Assembly (NCBI RefSeq): GCF_024611995.1
Contig: NZ_CP102509.1
Span: 4,464,001-4,528,000 of the forward strand
DNA: 64,000 bases
Source of the DNA: Streptomyces sp. NBC_00162
GTDB taxonomy: Bacteria; Actinomycetota; Actinomycetes; Streptomycetales; Streptomycetaceae
Reading direction: 5' to 3'
Part shown: piece after piece, positions 44,797 through 52,750 of the stretch
How positions within the stretch are numbered: the first letter of the stretch is position 1
Layout: each line of letters begins with the position of its first letter
Translations under genes and position numbers: made by a program
Notes under the pieces: model-generated
What the model was told of the DNA's origin: nothing
Database searches by the model: none
What the model saw: the letters and a program-made list of their open reading frames with translations, nothing else

Positions 44797-45623
44797 CCGC
44801 GCTCGCGCCGTCCGCGCCCACAGGGGGCCGGGCCGCGCGACGCAGGGCAGCACAGGAGGCCGCGAAGCTGGCCGCCCGGCAGTCCCGGAGGCGGGGCGGG
44901 CGGCGGCGCAGGCGGCCGGCGTCGGGCGGACCGGTGGTCATCGCGAGCCGGCTGGGCGGGGAACTGTTCATCACGCTGGGCCTGGTGATGCTGCTGTTCG
45001 TCGCCTACCAGCTCTGGTACACGAACATCGTGGCGGGGCGGGCGGCGGACGGCGCCGCGGGCACGCTCGAGCAGACGTGGCAGCGGGATCCGGGCACGGG
45101 GACCGACGGGGCGGCCGCGCCGCCCGTGACGGCGTTCGAGCCCGGTCAGGGGTTCGCGATCCTGCACATCCCGAAGCTGGACGTGAAGGTTCCGGTGGCG
45201 GAGGGGATCAGCAAGCCGAAGGTGCTGGACCGGGGCATGGTCGGGCACTACGGCGAGGGCTCGCTGAAGACGGCGATGCCGGCGGACAAGCAGGGGAACT
45301 TCGCGGTGGCGGGCCACCGCAACACCCACGGGGAGCCGTTCCGCTTCATCAACCGGCTGGTGCCGGGGGATCCCGTGGTGGTCGAGACGCGGGACGCGTA
45401 CTACACGTACGAGATGACCTCGGCGCTGGCGCAGACGCCGCCGACGAACGTGGCGGTGCTGAAACCGGTGCCGGAGGGTTCCGGTTTCACCGAAGCGGGC
45501 CGGTACATCACGCTGACCACCTGCACCCCGGAGTTCACCAGCACCTACCGGATGATCGTATGGGGCAGGATGACCGATGAACGCCCCCGCAGCCAGGGCC
45601 CTCCGCCCGCGCTGACCAGCTAA
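44793..45623 (+). CDS. Class E sortase (second of three)
   Basis: 276 residues, GTG overlapping the amidotransferase stop. A very basic N-terminus ([16 protein letters not shown]) precedes one membrane helix (LGGELFITLGLVMLLFVAYQLWY). The sortase core has GFAILHIPKLDVKVPVAEGI, His in AVAGHRNTHGEPFRF, Cys in TLTTCTPEFTSTYRMIVWG and the following Arg. It closely resembles the third sortase; S. coelicolor has an equivalent adjacent pair (SrtE1, SrtE2) that anchors chaplins needed for aerial growth. Confidence 0.93.
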   Translation: MTALAPSAPTGGRAARRRAAQEAAKLAARQSRRRGGRRRRRPASGGPVVIASRLGGELFITLGLVMLLFVAYQLWYTNIVAGRAADGAAGTLEQTWQRDPGTGTDGAAAPPVTAFEPGQGFAILHIPKLDVKVPVAEGISKPKVLDRGMVGHYGEGSLKTAMPADKQGNFAVAGHRNTHGEPFRFINRLVPGDPVVVETRDAYYTYEMTSALAQTPPTNVAVLKPVPEGSGFTEAGRYITLTTCTPEFTSTYRMIVWGRMTDERPRSQGPPPALTS

Positions 45624-45636
45624 GGACGAATCAGCA

Positions 45637-46359
45637 GTGTCTCGTGCCCGCCGCCGCGCCGCGGCACCGCCCGCCGGCAGCCGCAGTGTGCTCGCCGGGT
45701 TCCTGAGCCTGCTGGGCGAGCTCCTGATCACGCTGGGGCTGGTGCTGGGCCTGTTCGTGGCGTACTCGCTGTGGTGGACGAACGTGCTCGCGGACCGGCA
45801 GGCGTCGGCGCGGGGCGACGCGATCCGCCAGCAGTGGCAGACGCCGGCCCAGCCGGCGGCCCCGGGCGCGCTGGACACCAAGGACGGCATCGGGTTCCTG
45901 CACGTTCCGGCGATGGAGAACGGCGAGGTGCTGGTCAAGCCGGGCACGGACCCGGACGTCCTTGACGACGGAGTGGCGGGCTACTACGAGCAGCCGGTGA
46001 AGTCGGCGCTGCCGTGGGACGAGAAGGGCAACTTCTCGCTCGCCGCGCACCGGGACGGCCACGGCGCCAAGTTCCACAACATCGACAAGGTGAACAACGG
46101 CGACGCGATCGTCTTCGAGACCAAGGACACCTGGTACGTGTACAAGGTCTTCGCGGAGCTGCGCCAGACGTCGAAGTACAACGTGGACGTGATCAGCCCG
46201 GTCCCGAAGGAGTCGGGCAAGACGGCCCCGGGCCGCTACATCACGCTGACCACCTGCACGCCGGTGTACACGTCGAAGTACCGGTACATCGTGTGGGGCG
46301 AGCTGGTCCGGACGGAGAAGGTGGACGCGAAGCGGACGCCTCCGGCGGAGCTGCGCTGA
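45637..46359 (+). CDS. Class E sortase (third of three)
   Basis: 240 residues from GTG 45637. A short basic start (SRARRRAAAPPAGSR) and one membrane helix (LGELLITLGLVLGLFVAYSLWW) lead to the core with GFLHVPAMENGEVLVKPGTD, His in SLAAHRDGHGAKFHN, Cys in TLTTCTPVYTSKYRYIVWG. Its helix and core are clearly paralogous to those of the second sortase, 13 bases upstream. The TGA stop is part of the terminator stem. Confidence 0.93.
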   Translation: MSRARRRAAAPPAGSRSVLAGFLSLLGELLITLGLVLGLFVAYSLWWTNVLADRQASARGDAIRQQWQTPAQPAAPGALDTKDGIGFLHVPAMENGEVLVKPGTDPDVLDDGVAGYYEQPVKSALPWDEKGNFSLAAHRDGHGAKFHNIDKVNNGDAIVFETKDTWYVYKVFAELRQTSKYNVDVISPVPKESGKTAPGRYITLTTCTPVYTSKYRYIVWGELVRTEKVDAKRTPPAELR

Positions 46360-46385
46360 CTGACTTGCTTTGAGCAAGTCAGTCA
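46357..46385 (+). terminator. Terminator of the sortase operon
   Basis: A perfect 13-bp stem (TGACTGACTTGCT and complement) with loop TTG; the first three bases are the stop codon of the third sortase. Confidence 0.8.
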
Positions 46386-46391
46386 CGCGGC

Positions 46392-46400
46392 TGTGGATAA
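46392..46400 (-). promoter_or_regulatory. DnaA box between sortase and Mrr genes
   Basis: TGTGGATAA (complement TTATCCACA) between two terminators of convergent genes, followed by the CTCGGC sequence. Confidence 0.5.
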
Positions 46401-46407
46401 CTCGGCG

Positions 46408-46436
46408 TTTGAGAGCGACAAGCTGTCACTCTCAAA
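46408..46436 (-). terminator. Terminator of the Mrr-like nuclease gene
   Basis: A 13-bp stem with one G-U pair (TTTGAGAGCGACA/TGTCACTCTCAAA) and loop AGC, two bases after the end of the minus-strand gene. Confidence 0.75.
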
Positions 46437-46438
46437 TG

Positions 46439-47476
46439 TCAGCGCAGGACCTGGAGCCGGACTCCCGCGCTCCAGGCCTCCAGAAGGCCCCTGTGGACGG
46501 CTGTGACGCCTCCCTGGGCGGCGATGGCCAAGGCTTCACGGGTGAAGGCGCAGGTGGCCACGTAGAGGGCCACGTCGGCCTGGTGGAGGACCTTCGAGGC
46601 GCCGAGGAACTTCTGCATCTCGCCGCTGACCACGTGCCGGAAGGGCGCGAAGTTCTTGCACTGGACGGCGACCGACCGGCCGTCGGCGGTGCGGGCGGTG
46701 ATGTCGACCCCGCGGTCGCCGCCGTGCCCGCCGTACACCTCGACGTCGGTGCACCCGTCGCGGCGCAGCAGGCCGGCGACGTGCAGCTCGAACTCCTTCC
46801 AGGTCATGGCGTCGATGGTGCCGATGACCCCGGTGAGGGCCCGTACGTCCTGGCCGCGCTGGAGCCGGCTGAGCTGGAGGTCGTGCTCGACGAGCTTCAT
46901 CTGGATCTGCTCCACGTCCTCCCGGAGGGAGATCAGCTCGCGGCGCTGTTCCCCCGAGGTCTCGATGAGGACGTTAAGCATGGGCACCACGGTCTTGCCG
47001 AGTACGTCCGTGATCCGGCTGTCGATCCGCTCGTCGAGCTCGTCCCAGCGGGGGCTGTGGACAGAGTTATCCACAGGTCGCGTGCGGACCTCGTGCTCGG
47101 CGTCTAGAAGGTACGTACGCACCTGACGTGCGACTTCGCTGTCCCGGAGCAGCATGCCGACGTTCAGCACCGCCCTACGGGGGAATACTGCGAGTGACGA
47201 AGCTTGCGACTGAATGTAACCGCGTTGCTTGAAGCAACTCAGTTCTGTACCTGTCAAAACATGGTAGCCATTGGACTCCAGCTCCTCGCGGTGGTCGAAG
47301 AGCACGGCGCGGATCACCGTCTCGGCCACCTCGTAATACGCCGCCACCATCGCCGTCGTCACGTGCAGCCCGTCCGGCAGCAGTGACAGCGTCCGCACCT
47401 TGTCCAGGACGTGCGTCCGTTCCAGCACGCTCGTGCGCAGGGTCCGGGACTCCAGCTGCACCGATTCGTTGATCAT
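46439..47476 (-). CDS. Mrr-type restriction endonuclease fold protein with novel N-terminal region
   Basis: 345 residues. The C-terminal ~115 form a Mrr-like nuclease: MTWKEFELHVAGLLRRDGCTDVEVYGG, then GDRGVDITARTADGRSVAVQCKNF, giving the D-...-Q-x-K catalytic arrangement. A coiled coil (EQRRELISLREDVEQIQMKLVEHDLQLSRLQ) joins it to an N-terminal domain (about 1-130; HVTTAMVAAYYEVAETVIRAVLFDHREEL then FPRRAVLNVGMLLRDSEVARQVRTYLLD) that looks DNA-binding and phage-regulator-like. Codons for about residues 75-100 (47.17-47.28 kb) are far less GC-biased than the neighbours (GTT TTG ACA GGT ACA GAA), a sign of transfer. It interrupts a conserved gene order. DNA substrate and partner are unknown. 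Confidence 0.8.
   Translation of the reverse strand: MINESVQLESRTLRTSVLERTHVLDKVRTLSLLPDGLHVTTAMVAAYYEVAETVIRAVLFDHREELESNGYHVLTGTELSCFKQRGYIQSQASSLAVFPRRAVLNVGMLLRDSEVARQVRTYLLDAEHEVRTRPVDNSVHSPRWDELDERIDSRITDVLGKTVVPMLNVLIETSGEQRRELISLREDVEQIQMKLVEHDLQLSRLQRGQDVRALTGVIGTIDAMTWKEFELHVAGLLRRDGCTDVEVYGGHGGDRGVDITARTADGRSVAVQCKNFAPFRHVVSGEMQKFLGASKVLHQADVALYVATCAFTREALAIAAQGGVTAVHRGLLEAWSAGVRLQVLR
47056..47075. promoter_or_regulatory. Two overlapping-palindrome DnaA boxes inside the Mrr gene
   Basis: TGTGGACAG (47056-47064) and TTATCCACA (47067-47075) face each other two bases apart within coding sequence; together with 46392 they make a second DnaA-box group. Confidence 0.5.
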
Positions 47477-47615
47477 GATCCGTCCCTCCCGGGCGGAGCC
47501 CGATACCCCACCCCGTCCGGGTTAACGGATTTCGTACATATGAAGACACGTACGAAATGGGTCCGGCCCCTCTCCCGCAGGAGAGGGGCCGGACCCATTG
47601 CCGCGCTGGTGGCGG

Positions 47616-49637
47616 TCAGCCGCCGAGGCCTCCGAAGAAGCCGCCGCCGCCGTTGTTGCCGCCGTTGTTTCCGCCGCCGTCCATGGTCATCACGTTGATC
47701 ACGGTGCCAGTCGGGACCGGGCGGCCGGCCTGCGGGTCCGAGGACAGGACGCGGGCGTTGTCGTCCGTGGGGCCGGAGAGTACGGCTCCGAAGACCAGGC
47801 CCCTGGAGGCCAGCTCCGCCTTGGCCTGGGCGACCGTCTTGCCCAGCAGGTTCGGCACCTGGACCTGCTGCGCGGCCTTGGCGATGGTCACGTTGACCGT
47901 CTTGCCGACCTCCAGCTGCGTCCCTGCCTGGGGCTGCTGGTCGATGACCGTCTTCGGTGCGGCTCCGGGGGAGTCGACCTCCGTCACGCTGCCGAGCTTG
48001 AGGTTGACGGCCTTGAGCGCCTTCTCCGCGTCGTCCTTGGTCTTGCCCTTGAGGTCCGGGACGATCGACTTGGACTGTTCCTTGGCGACCGTCAGCGTGA
48101 TGACGGTGTTCTTCTCCGCCTCACCGCCCGCCTTCGGGTTCTGGTCGAGGACGGTTCCCGGGGGACGCTCGGACTCCTGGAGCTTGCGGTCGACCTGGAA
48201 GCCCTTCTCCTTCAGCGCCGCCTCGGCCTGTTCGTACGTGAGGTTGACCACGCTGGGGACCGCCACCTTGGGTGCGCCCGTGGAGACCGTCACCGTGACG
48301 GTGGAGTCCTTGGCGACCTTGGTGTCGGGCGCCGGGTCCTGCTTGCAGACGTTGCCCTTGGGCTGGTCGGCGCAGGCTTCGTCGGCTCCCTTGACCACCT
48401 TGAGGCCGACGTTCTCGCCGCTCTGCTGTGCCTTCTCGAGGGTCGAGCCGATGAGCTTGGGCACGCTGGGCCGGTTGTCGGCGGTGCTGCTGAAGAGGGA
48501 GCGGCCGATCAGGATCGCGCCGACCAGGACGAGGACGCCGGCCGCGACGAGCAGGACGGTGGAGGCCTTGCTCTTCTTCTGGCGGCGGTGCGGGCCCTGG
48601 TCGTAGCCGCCGTGGCCCTGGTCGCCGTACCCGTACCCGCCGTCGCCCGGGGGCATCGGCGGCATCATCGAGGTCTGGCCGGCGTCGGTGGTGCGCAGGG
48701 CGGTGGTGGGCTGGTCGTAGCCCTGGTGTCCGTAGCCGCCCTGGTCGTGCGGGTAGCCGTAGCCGGCCGCGCCCATGGCGGCGGTGGCGGCGACGGGCTG
48801 GCCGTCGAGGCAGGCCTCGATGTCGGCGCGCATCTCGTCGGCGGACTGGTACCGGTAGTCGGGGTCCTTGACGAGGGCCTTCAGCACGATCGCGTCCATC
48901 TCGGGCGTGATCTCGGGGTCGAAGTTCGACGGCGGCTGCGGTTCTTCCCGTACGTGCTGGTAGGCGACGGCCACGGGGGAGTCGCCGACGAACGGGGGCC
49001 GCACGCTGAGGAGCTCGTAGAGCAGGCAGCCGGCGGAGTAGAGGTCGGAGCGTGCGTCGACCTGCTCGCCCTTGGCCTGCTCCGGGGAGAGGTACTGGGC
49101 GGTGCCGATGACGGCGGCCGTCTGCGTCATGGTCATGCCGGAGTCGCCCATGGCGCGGGCGATGCCGAAGTCCATGACCTTGACCTGGCCGGTGCGGGTC
49201 AGCATCACGTTGGCGGGCTTGATGTCGCGGTGCACGATGCCGGCGCGGTGCGAGTACTCGAGGGCCTGGAGGATGCCGATGGTCATTTCCAGGGTGCGCT
49301 CGGGCAGCAGTTTGCGCCCGGAGTGCAGCAGCTCGCGCAGGGTGGACCCGTCGACGTACTCCATCACGATGTACGGGATGGAGATGTTGTCGACGTAGTC
49401 CTCGCCGGTGTCGTAGACGGCGACGATCGCCGGATGGTTCAGGGACGCGGCCGACTGGGCCTCGCGCCGGAACCGGGCCTGGAAGGACGGGTCGCGGGCG
49501 AGATCGGCGCGCAGGGTCTTGACGGCGACGGTACGGCCGAGCCGGGTGTCGTGGGCGAGGTAGACCTCGGCCATGCCACCACGGCCGAGCACGTGGCTCA
49601 GCTCGTACCGGCCGCCGAGGCGACGCGGCTCTTCCAT
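47616..49637 (-). CDS. pknB: PASTA-domain Ser/Thr protein kinase PknB
   Basis: 673 residues from ATG 49637 (MEEPRRLGGRYELSHVLGRGG). Kinase domain residues ~10-275: glycine loop GRGGMAEVYLA, VAVK lysine at 40, HRDIKPANVML, DFGIA and the activation loop TMTQTAAVIGTAQYLSPEQA. A Gly/Tyr/Pro-rich linker, one membrane helix (STVLLVAAGVLVLVGAILIG) and four PASTA repeats follow (starting near VPKLIG, VPSVVNL, VPDLKG and VPNLLG), ending in a Gly/Asn tail. PASTA domains sense lipid II or muropeptides. It is the last gene of the minus-strand operon fhaA-fhaB-pstP-rodA-pbpA-pknB, about 200 bases after pbpA. Confidence 0.95.
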   Translation of the reverse strand: MEEPRRLGGRYELSHVLGRGGMAEVYLAHDTRLGRTVAVKTLRADLARDPSFQARFRREAQSAASLNHPAIVAVYDTGEDYVDNISIPYIVMEYVDGSTLRELLHSGRKLLPERTLEMTIGILQALEYSHRAGIVHRDIKPANVMLTRTGQVKVMDFGIARAMGDSGMTMTQTAAVIGTAQYLSPEQAKGEQVDARSDLYSAGCLLYELLSVRPPFVGDSPVAVAYQHVREEPQPPSNFDPEITPEMDAIVLKALVKDPDYRYQSADEMRADIEACLDGQPVAATAAMGAAGYGYPHDQGGYGHQGYDQPTTALRTTDAGQTSMMPPMPPGDGGYGYGDQGHGGYDQGPHRRQKKSKASTVLLVAAGVLVLVGAILIGRSLFSSTADNRPSVPKLIGSTLEKAQQSGENVGLKVVKGADEACADQPKGNVCKQDPAPDTKVAKDSTVTVTVSTGAPKVAVPSVVNLTYEQAEAALKEKGFQVDRKLQESERPPGTVLDQNPKAGGEAEKNTVITLTVAKEQSKSIVPDLKGKTKDDAEKALKAVNLKLGSVTEVDSPGAAPKTVIDQQPQAGTQLEVGKTVNVTIAKAAQQVQVPNLLGKTVAQAKAELASRGLVFGAVLSGPTDDNARVLSSDPQAGRPVPTGTVINVMTMDGGGNNGGNNGGGGFFGGLGG

Positions 49638-49834
49638 AACGTTGCAGCCCTCTCCGTCAGTCCCGACCGCACCTGTGTGTGGTCCGGCGGTGTGCTGTTC
49701 GCGCAAAGGCTACCGGCCGATCGTCTGTGATCGGTTCGCGGCCACAGGCTGATACTGGACCGGTACCGTACGCTCGGATCCGGCCGGGATCAGTGACGTG
49801 GATCACGTGGTTCCGGCGGTCCGTCATCCCTGGG

Positions 49835-51298
49835 TCATCCCTGGCTCTTCAGTACGGCTTCCATGACGGCCTTCGCGACGGGGGCGGCGAGGCCGCCGCC
49901 GCTGATGTCCTCGCGGTCCGCGTTGCTGTCCTCGATGACGACGGCGACGGCGACGGGCGAGCCCTTGTCGGTCTTGGCGTAGGAGATGAACCAGGCGTAG
50001 GGCTTCTTGGAGTTCTTCTCGCCGTGCTGGGCGGTGCCGGTCTTTCCGCCGACGGTGATGCCGGAGATCTTGGCGGGCTTGCCGGTGCCGTTCTCGACGA
50101 CGTTGACCATCATCTGCTGGACCTTCTGCGCGTTGGCGGCGGAGAGGGGCCGGCTCATTTCCTGCGGCGAGTGCTTCTCGATCATGTCGAGGTTCGGCGC
50201 GGTGAGGTGGTCGACCATGTACGGCTTCATCAGCTTGCCGTCGTTGGCGATCGCGGCGGTGACCATGGCCATCTGGAGGGGGGTGGCCGCGGTGTTGAAC
50301 TGGCCGATGGCGCTCTGGGCGTTGCCGTCCTTGCCCATGGTCTTGTCGTAGACGCTGGCGAAGGCGCGGACCGGAGTGTCGATCTTGTCGTTGTTGAAGC
50401 CGAACTTCTCCGCGGTCTCCACCATCTTGTCGCGTCCCACCTTGTCGCCCATGTTGGCGAAGACGGAGTTGCAGGAGACCTCGAGGGCCTTGTTGAGGCT
50501 GAACTTCTCGCAGTTCATGTTGTGCGAGTTGGGCAGCGGGGTCTTGGTGCCGGGCAGGATGTACGGCTCGGGGGTGTCCGTGGCGGCGTCGATGTCGGAG
50601 ACGACGCCGTGTTCCAGGGCCGCGGCGGCGGTGAGGACCTTGAAGGTGGAGCCCGGCGGGTACGTCTCGCGTAGGGCTCGGTTGACGAGGTTCTTGTCCT
50701 CGCTGTCCTTGAGCTCGACCCAGGCCTTCTCGTCGTCCTTGGAGTTGCCGGCGAAGCGGCTGGGGTCGTACGAGGGGGTGGAGACGAGGGCGAGGATGGC
50801 GCCGGTGCGCGGGTCGATTGCGGCGACGGCGCCCTTCTTGGTGCCGAGCTTGTCGTAGGCGGCCTTCTGGGCGGCGGGGTTGAGTGTGGTGACGACGTTG
50901 CCGCCCTGCTTCTTCTCCCCGGTGAACATGCCGATGGTGCGGTCGAAGAACAGCCGGTCGTCGTTGCCGGTGAGGATGCCGTCCTCGAGTGATTCGAGCT
51001 GGGTGGAGCCGAAGGCCTGCGAAGCGTAGCCGGTGACGGGGGCCCAGAGGGGGCCGTCAAGGTAGGTGCGCTTGTACTTGTAGTCGCTGCCGTTGGTGAC
51101 CGCGGAGCCGGTGATCGGCTCGCCCGCCACGATGATGTTGCCGCGTTCGGTGGCGTACTGGGCGATCTGGACCCGGCGGTTTTCCTTGCGGGTGCTGAGT
51201 TCCTCGGCCTGGACGTACTGCAGCCAGTTGGTCCGGATCAGCAGCGCGAGGACGAGCAGCCCGCAGAACAGCGAGATGCGGCGCAGGGGCTTGTTCAT
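49835..51298 (-). CDS. pbpA: Penicillin-binding protein (transpeptidase) PbpA
   Basis: 487 residues. The ATG at 51298 overlaps the rodA stop (ATGA). An N-terminal membrane anchor (RRISLFCGLLVLALLIRTNWLQYV) is followed by a dimerisation region and the transpeptidase domain: active-site STFK in YPPGSTFKVLTA, SCN in EVSCNSVFANM and KTG in VGGKTGTAQHG. It cross-links peptidoglycan outside the membrane, working with the SEDS glycosyltransferase encoded next to it. It has no glycosyltransferase domain (class B). Confidence 0.95.
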   Translation of the reverse strand: MNKPLRRISLFCGLLVLALLIRTNWLQYVQAEELSTRKENRRVQIAQYATERGNIIVAGEPITGSAVTNGSDYKYKRTYLDGPLWAPVTGYASQAFGSTQLESLEDGILTGNDDRLFFDRTIGMFTGEKKQGGNVVTTLNPAAQKAAYDKLGTKKGAVAAIDPRTGAILALVSTPSYDPSRFAGNSKDDEKAWVELKDSEDKNLVNRALRETYPPGSTFKVLTAAAALEHGVVSDIDAATDTPEPYILPGTKTPLPNSHNMNCEKFSLNKALEVSCNSVFANMGDKVGRDKMVETAEKFGFNNDKIDTPVRAFASVYDKTMGKDGNAQSAIGQFNTAATPLQMAMVTAAIANDGKLMKPYMVDHLTAPNLDMIEKHSPQEMSRPLSAANAQKVQQMMVNVVENGTGKPAKISGITVGGKTGTAQHGEKNSKKPYAWFISYAKTDKGSPVAVAVVIEDSNADREDISGGGLAAPVAKAVMEAVLKSQG

Positions 51299-52719
51299 GA
51301 CGGGCGGACCACCTGGGTCATCTCGGAGTCGGGGGACGGGGCGGGGGCCGGGGCAGGTCGGCGTGCGGTGTCGCTGATCCGGATGAGGATGGCGATGAGG
51401 ACCCAGTTCGCGAGGACGGAGGAGCCGCCGGACGCGAGGAAGGGCATCGTCATGCCGGTGAGGGGGATGAGGCCCATGACTCCGCCGGCGACGACGAAGA
51501 TCTGGAGGGCGAAGGCGCCGGAGAGGCCGATGGCGAAGAGCTTGCCGAAGGGGTCGCGGGCGGCGAGGGCGGTGCGGACGCCCCGCTCGATGATGAGGCC
51601 GTAGAGCAGGAGGAAGGCCATCACGCCGGTGAGGCCGAGTTCCTCGCCGACGGTGGAGAAGATGAAGTCGGAGTTGGCGGCGAAGCCGATGAGGTCGGAG
51701 TTGCCCTGGCCCCATCCGGCGCCGAGGACGCCGCCGGAGCCGAAGCTCATGATCGACTGGCCGACCTGTTCGCAGGCGCCGGAGGTGGTGTAGCAGGCGA
51801 AGGGGTCGAGCCAGGCGGTGACGCGGACCTTGACGTGGCTGGCGAAGGTGGCGACGACGACGGCGCCGCCGACCGACATGAGCAGGCCGATGACGATCCA
51901 GCTGGTGCGCTCGGTGGCGACGTACAGCATGATCACGAACATGCCGAAGAAGAGCAGCGAGGTGCCGAGGTCGTTCTCGAAGACGAGGACGAGCAGGCTC
52001 ATCGCCCAGATCATCAGGATGGGGCCGAGGTCGCGGCCGCGCGGCAGGTAGAGGCCCATGAAGCGGCGGCTGGCCAGGGCCAGGGCGTCACGTTTCACCA
52101 TGAGGTAGCCGGCGAAGAAGATGGCGATGACGATCTTCGCGAACTCGCCGGGCTGGATGGAGAAGCCGCCGACGCTGATCCAGATCTTGGCGCCGAAGAC
52201 GTCGGCGCCGAGGCCCGGGATGACGGGCAGGATCAGCAGGATCAGGGCGCCGGCCATGGAGATGTACGTGAAGCGCTGCAGGACGCGGTGGTCCTTGAGG
52301 ATGAGCAGCACGGCGGCGAACAGGGCGATGGCCAGCGCCGTGTACATCATCTGGCGGGGTGCGGAGGGGGTGAAGGCACCGAAGGAGCGCTTGGCGAGGT
52401 TCTGCAGCCGCTCGGACTGGTCGAGCCGCCAGATCAGTACGAGGCCGAGCCCGTTGAGGAGGATGGCCAGCGGCAGCAGCAGCGGGTCGGCGTACTTGGC
52501 GTACCGGCGTACGACGACGTGCGCGACCCCGGCGAGGGCGGCGAGGCCCAGGCCGTAGAGCACCATGCCGGGCGGCAGGCTGCCGTTGATCGCGAGGCCC
52601 ACGTTGGCGTAGGCGAACATCGGGATGACCACGGCGAAGCCGAGCAGCAGGAGCTCGGTGTTCCGCCGGCTCGGCGCCTCGATGGCGCCGATGGTGGTCG
52701 TGTTGGTGACAACGCTCAT
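51295..52719 (-). CDS. rodA: SEDS peptidoglycan polymerase RodA/FtsW family
   Basis: 474 residues with about 10-12 membrane helices. Family signatures: GAKIWISVGGFSIQPGEFAKIV (the SEDS catalytic/loop region), FENDLGTSLLFFGMF and the large outer loop with GAGWGQGNSDLIGFAANSDFIFSTVGEELGLTG, ending with MTMPFLASGGSSVLANW. It polymerises glycan strands from lipid II together with PbpA. Overlap with pbpA shows coupling. It is named rodA from the operon order known in mycobacteria; FtsW is an alternative name within the same family. Confidence 0.94.
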   Translation of the reverse strand: MSVVTNTTTIGAIEAPSRRNTELLLLGFAVVIPMFAYANVGLAINGSLPPGMVLYGLGLAALAGVAHVVVRRYAKYADPLLLPLAILLNGLGLVLIWRLDQSERLQNLAKRSFGAFTPSAPRQMMYTALAIALFAAVLLILKDHRVLQRFTYISMAGALILLILPVIPGLGADVFGAKIWISVGGFSIQPGEFAKIVIAIFFAGYLMVKRDALALASRRFMGLYLPRGRDLGPILMIWAMSLLVLVFENDLGTSLLFFGMFVIMLYVATERTSWIVIGLLMSVGGAVVVATFASHVKVRVTAWLDPFACYTTSGACEQVGQSIMSFGSGGVLGAGWGQGNSDLIGFAANSDFIFSTVGEELGLTGVMAFLLLYGLIIERGVRTALAARDPFGKLFAIGLSGAFALQIFVVAGGVMGLIPLTGMTMPFLASGGSSVLANWVLIAILIRISDTARRPAPAPAPSPDSEMTQVVRPS

Positions 52720-52750
52720 GGTGTGGCAGGCCCCCTGTGCCCGCGGGTGT

